Below, piece after piece: positions 46,069 through 51,001 of a DNA stretch of 51,001 nt. The notes beneath the pieces are model-generated. The model made no database searches. It was not told the DNA's origin and was given only the letters and a program-made list of their open reading frames with translations. The stretch comes from Candidatus Thioglobus sp. REDSEA-S12_B1 (GTDB lineage: Bacteria; Pseudomonadota; Gammaproteobacteria; PS1; Pseudothioglobaceae). The stretch spans positions 1 to 51,001 of the forward strand of contig LURN01000056.1 in assembly GCA_001628405.1 (NCBI GenBank). The letters are read 5' to 3'. Numbering within the stretch: position 1 is the stretch's first letter; every line of letters begins with the position of its first letter. A program made the position numbers and the translations under genes.

Positions 46069-47175
46069 TCATGACCGTGACCTAGCTCGCTCAGGATCAT
46101 AAACTGGTGTCGCTACGATTTCTGCCTGGCCATTTTCTTCCAAAACCAAGTCTAGTTTATTACCGACTATCGCGTTTGCTCGATTGATTCGAGCTAATCC
46201 AAGAAATTTTCCTTCTAGGTATGGTGAAGGAATTGCCATTGTAACTAGACCCACCTTCTTGTTATTATCCATTAATTCAACGCCATCATATTCTCCTTCC
46301 CCCGGCAATAAAACACTAACGATATCTAATGAAGGATTTTTTTGTGCTTTGATTAAAGCATCCTTTCCATGAAAATTATCCTTGTTGAGATCTACTGACC
46401 ATGCCATTCGGCATTCATAAGGAGTCATGGTATGGTCATATTCGACTTCACCCATAATTAAGCCAGCTTCGATACGACACATCATTACACAAGCAGCTCC
46501 AGCAGGCAATAAACCGAGTGGCTCCCCTGCTTCAAAAAGGGCATCCCAGAATGCTTGTGCACTATCTACAGGTAGCATGATTTCGTAGCCGAGTTCTCCA
46601 GTGTAGCCGATTCGGCTAATTTCAACTTTCATGCCGGCCATATCGACATCAGTCATGAAATGATACCAACGAAGCGCATCATTACTTATATCTATGCTTG
46701 TTAGTTTTTGAAGAATTTCTCTGCTTAAAGGCCCTTGAACTGAGAGCTGTGCAAGCTCATTACGACGTTCACGAACCGAGACATTATTTGGACGGTATTG
46801 ATCCAGTAAATCACCAATGATTGGATTTGCTCCAATAATTCGAACAAGTTCAGGGCCATATACAAAAACAGTGCAATCATCAATCATCATACCTGCTTCA
46901 CTTACAACAACACCGTAGGCAATAGTTCCCGGTTTCATCTCTCTTATATCACGCGAAAATATACTATTTACGGTTTGAATTGCGCCTTCACCTTCTACAT
47001 CCCATTTGAGAAGCATAGAAAATTCAAAGGCTGCAGCATGATTACGAGCTGCTGCATATTCAGCACCTGGATCACCCCAAGTTAAGGGCACAGCATAACC
47101 GTAGACATCAATCCATTCGACAACTCCATCAGGATAGGAGGCTGAAAATGGAGTTTGTTTGAGTTCATCTGACAT
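46069..47175 (-). CDS. GcvT-like tetrahydrofolate-dependent aminomethyltransferase/demethylase
   Basis: A 368-residue protein of the GcvT/DmdA/dimethylglycine-oxidase folate-binding family. Visible features are FEFSMLLKWDVEGEGA near the N-terminus, AYGVVVSEAGMMIDDCTVF, ISRIGYTGELGYEIMLP near residue 207 and EAGLIMGEVEYDHTMTPYE. Family members accept a methyl or methylene group on tetrahydrofolate, or demethylate sulfonium and O-methyl compounds. It starts 12 bp after the TMADH-like gene, so it very likely captures the one-carbon unit released by that enzyme. Glycine cleavage itself is unlikely, as gcvH and gcvP are absent. Confidence 0.87.
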   Translation of the reverse strand: MSDELKQTPFSASYPDGVVEWIDVYGYAVPLTWGDPGAEYAAARNHAAAFEFSMLLKWDVEGEGAIQTVNSIFSRDIREMKPGTIAYGVVVSEAGMMIDDCTVFVYGPELVRIIGANPIIGDLLDQYRPNNVSVRERRNELAQLSVQGPLSREILQKLTSIDISNDALRWYHFMTDVDMAGMKVEISRIGYTGELGYEIMLPVDSAQAFWDALFEAGEPLGLLPAGAACVMMCRIEAGLIMGEVEYDHTMTPYECRMAWSVDLNKDNFHGKDALIKAQKNPSLDIVSVLLPGEGEYDGVELMDNNKKVGLVTMAIPSPYLEGKFLGLARINRANAIVGNKLDLVLEENGQAEIVATPVYDPERARSRS

Positions 47176-47187
47176 ATTTAACTCCTT

Positions 47188-49341
47188 TTAATGGTATGGT
47201 TTAACCAATAGAGTCTCAGCATCGAGCTGATAATCTTTTTCTGTCGCATTTAGAAGGCGACGTTCACGAATGAATGGTTTATGTTGATCAGGATTATCTG
47301 AATCAAATTCTCTTGCAAGACGAGTTCCAGAAAAAGTTGCTTGTGCAATGACGCTAGGTGTGTGTGCATCTCCGATTAAATGTATTGACTTAATACCGGC
47401 ATTGGACATGTCATCTGGCGATCCTTGAAGTTGGTCATATAAATCACAATTAGAAGTTTTGTGAGTAACTAACATTACACTATCGTATTCAACAGTCATT
47501 TCCTCACCTTTCCATATATCGACAAGGGTAGCATTTCCATTTTCAACAGCTACTGCAATATGGTGATTAATCGTGGTTACTCCGAGCTCCATAAGTCGCA
47601 TTAACATTCTCTGCTCTTCCAAAACCAGACGGAGGTATGGACCAACGGTATCTCCATAAGTGGCGTAAGTTACTTCATGGCCATTTTCTGCAATAAGTTG
47701 TGCCATAGCTGAACCCATATAGTATGGGTCATTGTCGATTACTAATACTCTTTTTCCGAGTTTTTTCCCGTGTACACAATATTGCTCTGGAGTGCAAATT
47801 TCAGGCTTTGAAGCATTAGCACCAGCAATATCATCATGAAGCAGTGATGACATACCGGTTTCGTCCCAATTAGAACCTGTTGCGAAAACAATGCGCTCAG
47901 CTCCGCATTCAAGAATATCCTGATAATTAAGCCGATTATTTAAGATAATTTGTACATTAGTTTTTGTTCTGATTTGAGTTTCCCGCCAATCAATAACACG
48001 CTTCCAAGCCCCAAAACCAGGTAGTTTGGAAACCCAACGTAAATGCCCGCCTATTTCAGCTTCAGCTTCAATTAGGTGAACAGTATTATAACCTCGAAGT
48101 CCTAGAGTCATTGCACACTCAAGCCCGGCAGGACCTGCTCCAACAACAACAATTGGAAGATCAGGATTATCTGTTGGAACATACTTTTCAGGATGCCAAC
48201 CCCTGCGATATTCTTCACCAGAAGTTGGATTCTGAGTACACCAAATCGGAGGTCCGCCTTTTTCCCATCGAGAAACACAGATATTGCAACCAATACATTC
48301 CCGGATATCATTGTATAGACCTTCCTCTATTTTTTTTGGTAGAAATGGGTCGGCTATAGATGGACGAGCTGCCCCAATAATATCGCATTGACCTGAATTT
48401 ATTGCTTTAATCATGACCTCTGGATCTGTAAAGCGACCAACATTAATAACTGGTTTTTTAGAGGCTTTTTTTGCATGTTGGGTATACAGGGCTTGATGAT
48501 TTGAATCAAAGAACCGGGAAGATCCTGCATCCTCTCCCCAATTTAGGGTGCCAATATTGATATCCCAATAATCAACTAGATCATCCATTGCCTTGATGAA
48601 AGCTACGCCCTCATCTTCAGCTTTTATTCCCAAATCTCCATGACCAAAAGGTTCAGGCAAGGTATCAATTGGAAAGCGAATTCCAATTGCACAGTCATCA
48701 ATTTCTTCTCTCATCATTTCTAACAATTCTCGAGTAAAACGACACCGGTTTTCAAAGGAACCACCATATTCGTCAGTACGCTTGTTGTGAGTACGGTACA
48801 AGAAATGCTGAGGTATTGTCGAAAGACCAACATAAACAGTCAGCAAATCAAAACCTGCTGCTCTTGCTCTTAAAGCTGCATCCACATGCTCACGTTGTAT
48901 TTGTCGAATTTCTTTAATTGTCATTGCCCTAGCACTTGCCATAGGTTCAAATTCATGTGGTATTTGCGAGGCTGCTCGAGTTGGTTCACGGGTTTCTGCA
49001 TTAAAGCCAAAGGAAGTTGCATGGGTAAGTTCCACTCCAGCAAGACCCCCATGAGCGTGGATACTATCGCACATCAAAGATAAATTCCTAACGTCACCCT
49101 CATCAATAATCTTACTTCCAACCCATGGATGAATATCACTATCATGTGTTATAAAACAAACTTCTGTAAAAACTGCTCCCCAACCACCTTCAGCTTTCAT
49201 TCCTCGAAAAGATGCCTGCATTCCTGGCTTATCCGACCCAGCTCCATTACAGTGAGGTACTTGCCAGAATCTATTTTTAAGAACTTTAGGGCCAAGTTTG
49301 ATTGGCTCAAAAAGAATATCGTGCCGCTTCTCTCTCCCCAT
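47188..49341 (-). CDS. Trimethylamine dehydrogenase-like iron-sulfur flavoprotein
   Basis: A 717-residue protein with full-length similarity to trimethylamine dehydrogenase (TMADH). It has an FMN barrel (starting HDILFEPIKLGPKVLKNRF), a [4Fe-4S] site at Cys349, 352, 355 and 368 (the same 3-3-13 spacing as in TMADH) and a C-terminal dinucleotide domain (VVVGAGPAGLECAM near 396). By recalled TMADH numbering, two of three residues of the aromatic bowl that binds trimethylamine are kept (Trp268, Trp359). The third, Tyr60, is Val61, and His172 is Leu173. Asp271 is kept. The substrate is therefore probably another N-methylated amine. No tmm gene or ETF genes are nearby. It is divergent from tetR. 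Confidence 0.88.
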   Translation of the reverse strand: MGREKRHDILFEPIKLGPKVLKNRFWQVPHCNGAGSDKPGMQASFRGMKAEGGWGAVFTEVCFITHDSDIHPWVGSKIIDEGDVRNLSLMCDSIHAHGGLAGVELTHATSFGFNAETREPTRAASQIPHEFEPMASARAMTIKEIRQIQREHVDAALRARAAGFDLLTVYVGLSTIPQHFLYRTHNKRTDEYGGSFENRCRFTRELLEMMREEIDDCAIGIRFPIDTLPEPFGHGDLGIKAEDEGVAFIKAMDDLVDYWDINIGTLNWGEDAGSSRFFDSNHQALYTQHAKKASKKPVINVGRFTDPEVMIKAINSGQCDIIGAARPSIADPFLPKKIEEGLYNDIRECIGCNICVSRWEKGGPPIWCTQNPTSGEEYRRGWHPEKYVPTDNPDLPIVVVGAGPAGLECAMTLGLRGYNTVHLIEAEAEIGGHLRWVSKLPGFGAWKRVIDWRETQIRTKTNVQIILNNRLNYQDILECGAERIVFATGSNWDETGMSSLLHDDIAGANASKPEICTPEQYCVHGKKLGKRVLVIDNDPYYMGSAMAQLIAENGHEVTYATYGDTVGPYLRLVLEEQRMLMRLMELGVTTINHHIAVAVENGNATLVDIWKGEEMTVEYDSVMLVTHKTSNCDLYDQLQGSPDDMSNAGIKSIHLIGDAHTPSVIAQATFSGTRLAREFDSDNPDQHKPFIRERRLLNATEKDYQLDAETLLVKPYH

Positions 49342-49374
49342 GCTATATCTCCTAAATTTATTTTAAAAAAATTG

Positions 49375-49427
49375 ACCGTCAAATGACGGTTATAGAGTAA
49401 TATACTACTTATTAAAACACAAGTCAA
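49375..49427 (-). promoter_or_regulatory. Promoter and TetR-type operator of the TMADH-like/gcvT-like operon
   Basis: On the minus strand TTGACT (complement 49422-49427) and TATATT (complement 49399-49404) are 17 bp apart. Just downstream, ACCGTCA (49375-49381) and TGACGGT (49384-49390) form a perfect 16-bp inverted repeat with a 2-bp spacer, overlapping the predicted transcription start. The divergent TetR regulator is the obvious candidate to bind it. The motif differs from the GTTCGT-type operators. Confidence 0.75.
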
Positions 49428-49484
49428 AAAAAATATTTATTACAACGTACAATAAGATTTTTGTAATTTTAAGAATTTAATCTT

Positions 49485-50132
49485 ATGGCTAAACAACAAT
49501 TCGACTCGTCTCAAAATATTTCGCCAAGGAACTTAAAACGAAAAAGTTCTTTAAAACGCAGTATGGAGATACTTGAAGCGACAAAGCTACTTCTTTCTGA
49601 GCAGGGTTATGATAAGCTTAGTTTGCGAAAGATAGCAGCAATCACAGGAATCCACTTGAAGACTCTTCAACACTACTTTCCTACTAAAGAGATCTTGATA
49701 AAAGCAACACTGGAATATGTCCAATCTTTGTATGAAAAAAAAATTCAGGAGATCTCATCACATTCAACTGATGCTGAAAAAAATTTTAAAAACTATATAA
49801 ATTATCTAGTTGAAGACATCAAAACTATTGAAACAGCTGGATTTTTCTACCAACTCTGGGCAATGGCACATGTTGATAAAAATACCAATAATATAATGGA
49901 ACAAATTTATCAAGCCCACACTGATAGTATTGAAAATTTAATTAAAGCAATTAATCCAGATATGGGTAATCATATGAGAAAACAGCGTGCCGTGATGATT
50001 GCAGCATTAATTGAAGGAATGATGTTATTTCTGGGTTATGGAAAAAAACGCCCTAAAAATACAGCCCATATAGAAAATGAAATTATTGCACTTTGCACTA
50101 ATCTTGCTGTAACTAATGATTCACTGCAATAG
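49485..50132 (+). CDS. TetR-family transcriptional regulator
   Basis: A 215-residue protein. The N-terminal helix-turn-helix (about 25-75) reads ILEATKLLLSEQGYDKLSLRKIAAIT and GIHLKTLQHYFPTKEILIKA, a clear TetR pattern (YFPTKE for the usual YFxxKE). The ligand domain is not recognisable. It is divergent from the TMADH-like operon, with a palindrome between them, and so probably represses that operon. The 210 bp after it hold only the duplicated promoter cassette of the next gene and a 15-codon open frame with no support. Confidence 0.9.
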   Translation: MAKQQFDSSQNISPRNLKRKSSLKRSMEILEATKLLLSEQGYDKLSLRKIAAITGIHLKTLQHYFPTKEILIKATLEYVQSLYEKKIQEISSHSTDAEKNFKNYINYLVEDIKTIETAGFFYQLWAMAHVDKNTNNIMEQIYQAHTDSIENLIKAINPDMGNHMRKQRAVMIAALIEGMMLFLGYGKKRPKNTAHIENEIIALCTNLAVTNDSLQ

Positions 50133-50239
50133 ACACAATTATGAGAAATGCTATTGATGCTCTTTACACTGAAGGATTGACTGTTTAATAACTTCTACTC
50201 TTTCTGAAAAGTCAGAAAAAATATCACAACTGAATCATC

Positions 50240-50336
50240 AAAATATTCGTTTGTACACGAACTATATTTTATGGTATTCTATAATTCGTTCGTACACGAA
50301 CTACATAAAAAGACATTTAATTTAATTAAAAGGAGA
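50240..50336 (+). promoter_or_regulatory. Duplicated promoter-operator cassette upstream of the livK-like gene
   Basis: This is the second copy of the 97-bp segment described at 45942-46038, here on the plus strand. It holds operator GTTTGTACACGAAC (50249-50262), TATAAT (50280-50285) and operator GTTCGTACACGAAC (50288-50301), ending in an AAGGAG ribosome-binding site before the ATG at 50343. The -10 is flanked on both sides by operators, as expected for tight repression. Confidence 0.85.
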
Positions 50337-50342
50337 GAGAAG

Positions 50343-51001
50343 ATGTCAAGAATAAAAAAATTTATGAATTTGGGTAAAGTCATTTCATGCGCGATATTGC
50401 TCAATACACTTACAGCAACCTCAATTGCTGGAGATGATCTAGTTATAGGAGTTCCAACTAATTTATCAGGACCAATTGGAGGTGCTGATCATATGGACTG
50501 GCTGAATGGAGTTAATCTGGCTGTTTCTGAAATAAATGCAGCTGGAGGAGTTAATGGAAGAGCGCTTCGTGTTGAGGTAGTCGATACAGATATTTTGACA
50601 CCAGAGGGAACAGTTGCTGCCTTTCAAGCATTAATTGAAAAAGGCTCTCATGCTATAGCTTCTTCATTTGTCTTAATTCCACAGGTTGCTATGGATGCAG
50701 CTGCTTCAAACGGAATTCCATACATGCATGGTAATACTTCAGTTGTCTCATTGGAAATGGTTCGCGATAATCCTAAAAAATATCGCAATATTTTTCAAAT
50801 TGATGGTGATGAAACTTGGTATGGAAGTGGCTTAATCAATTACCTTGACTCAATGAATAAAGACACTGAATGGAACCCAATAAATAACAAAGTGCATATT
50901 GTTCAAGGGCAAATAGCATACACTCAGACTGTATCAAAGTCTGCACAAGAGGCTATTGCTGCATCTCCAAATTGGGAACTCGCTAAAATCACTGATATTG
51001 C
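50343..51001 (+). CDS. LivK-type ABC transporter substrate-binding protein (partial, 3' end beyond window)
   Basis: The first 219 codons of a periplasmic binding protein of the branched-chain amino acid/amide (type I) family. A signal peptide ends near TATSIAGDD. The mature start DLVIGVPTNLSGPIGG and the early motif GVNLAVSEINAAGGVNGRALRVEVVD are characteristic, then ASSFVLIPQVAMDAAASNGIPYM. Family members bind amino acids, amides, urea or aromatic acids. It has the same promoter cassette as tctC, which suggests a second importer in the same regulon. Permease and ATPase genes would be expected downstream. Confidence 0.9.
   Translation, partial: MSRIKKFMNLGKVISCAILLNTLTATSIAGDDLVIGVPTNLSGPIGGADHMDWLNGVNLAVSEINAAGGVNGRALRVEVVDTDILTPEGTVAAFQALIEKGSHAIASSFVLIPQVAMDAAASNGIPYMHGNTSVVSLEMVRDNPKKYRNIFQIDGDETWYGSGLINYLDSMNKDTEWNPINNKVHIVQGQIAYTQTVSKSAQEAIAASPNWELAKITDI

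Noticed and set aside
48886-49083. Open frame on the plus strand inside the TMADH-like gene (with others at 48111-48359 and 49129-49386)
   Set aside because: All are antisense to conserved flavoprotein sequence and have no ribosome-binding site or family features.
50141-50188. 15-codon open frame after tetR (MRNAIDALYTEGLTV)
   Set aside because: Too short to assess, with no ribosome-binding site and no recognised similarity; it may be a chance frame or a remnant.
31529-51001. Catabolic block as a mobile genomic island
   Set aside because: No integrase, transposase, flanking tRNA gene or direct repeat is visible, and base composition appears similar to the neighbours. Acquisition by transfer remains possible but is not shown.
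1-51001. CRISPR arrays, tRNA or rRNA genes, phage or insertion sequences
   Set aside because: I looked for repeated spacer-like units, cloverleaf sequences and transposase-like frames in the intergenic regions and saw none.

Overview
The window looks like the chromosome of an AT-rich, probably marine, free-living gammaproteobacterium. The evidence is gene order typical of that class (ruvB-ybgC-tolQR, fur divergent from bamE, ftsB-ispD-ispF, murC-murB-ddl-ftsQ), very short spacers and many 4-bp gene overlaps. A member of the SUP05/Thioglobus-like lineages is a plausible guess, but it rests on general impression, not on a marker gene, and should be held loosely. I see no tRNA or rRNA gene, CRISPR array, integrase, transposase or phage gene. 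No stretch over about 300 bases lacks a gene.

Region 1 (1-31.5 kb) is housekeeping. In order: ruvB-ybgC-tolQ-tolR (minus); hemA-prfA; fur with an orphan zinc-type ABC permease; bamE; ccmAB; metK and ahcY, each behind its own metabolite-sensing riboswitch (SAM-II/SAM-V type, then SAH); a glyQ gene broken by an internal deletion; a run of envelope and RNA-modification genes (YqaA-like, M23-like lipoprotein, mscS, miaB, polysaccharide deacetylase, phoH, mnmA, hflD); rpsT; smr-xseA; ftsB-ispD-ispF-murC-murB-ddl-ftsQ; then mltD, bolA and a ferredoxin-reductase fusion on the minus strand; and miaA.

Region 2 (31.5-51 kb) is a catabolic and transport block and the most interesting part. A MarR-type regulator and an acetoacetate-decarboxylase-like enzyme are divergent from a plus-strand operon encoding an HpaG-like fumarylacetoacetase-fold enzyme, a cytochrome P450, a glutamine-synthetase-like ligase, an HpaE-like aldehyde dehydrogenase, a [2Fe-2S] ferredoxin and its reductase. 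Facing it on the minus strand are an HpaD-like extradiol dioxygenase and an operon of tctC-tctB-tctA (tripartite tricarboxylate-type transporter), a sulfatase/phosphonate-monoesterase-like hydrolase and a class I glutamine amidotransferase. Beyond it lie a trimethylamine-dehydrogenase-like flavoprotein with a GcvT-like partner, a divergent TetR regulator, and the start of a LivK-type substrate-binding protein gene that runs off the window.

Related operators (core GTTCGT-N2-ACGAAC) sit at the start of four transcription units in region 2, and a 97-bp promoter cassette is duplicated in inverted orientation before tctC and the livK-like gene. I read this as one regulon for taking up an esterified and/or amine-bearing, probably aromatic compound, masking the amine as a gamma-glutamyl amide, oxidising it with a complete class I P450 system, unmasking it, cleaving a catechol ring and oxidising the product. 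The substrate is not known from the sequence. The TMADH/GcvT pair suggests a linked demethylation step feeding one-carbon units to tetrahydrofolate.
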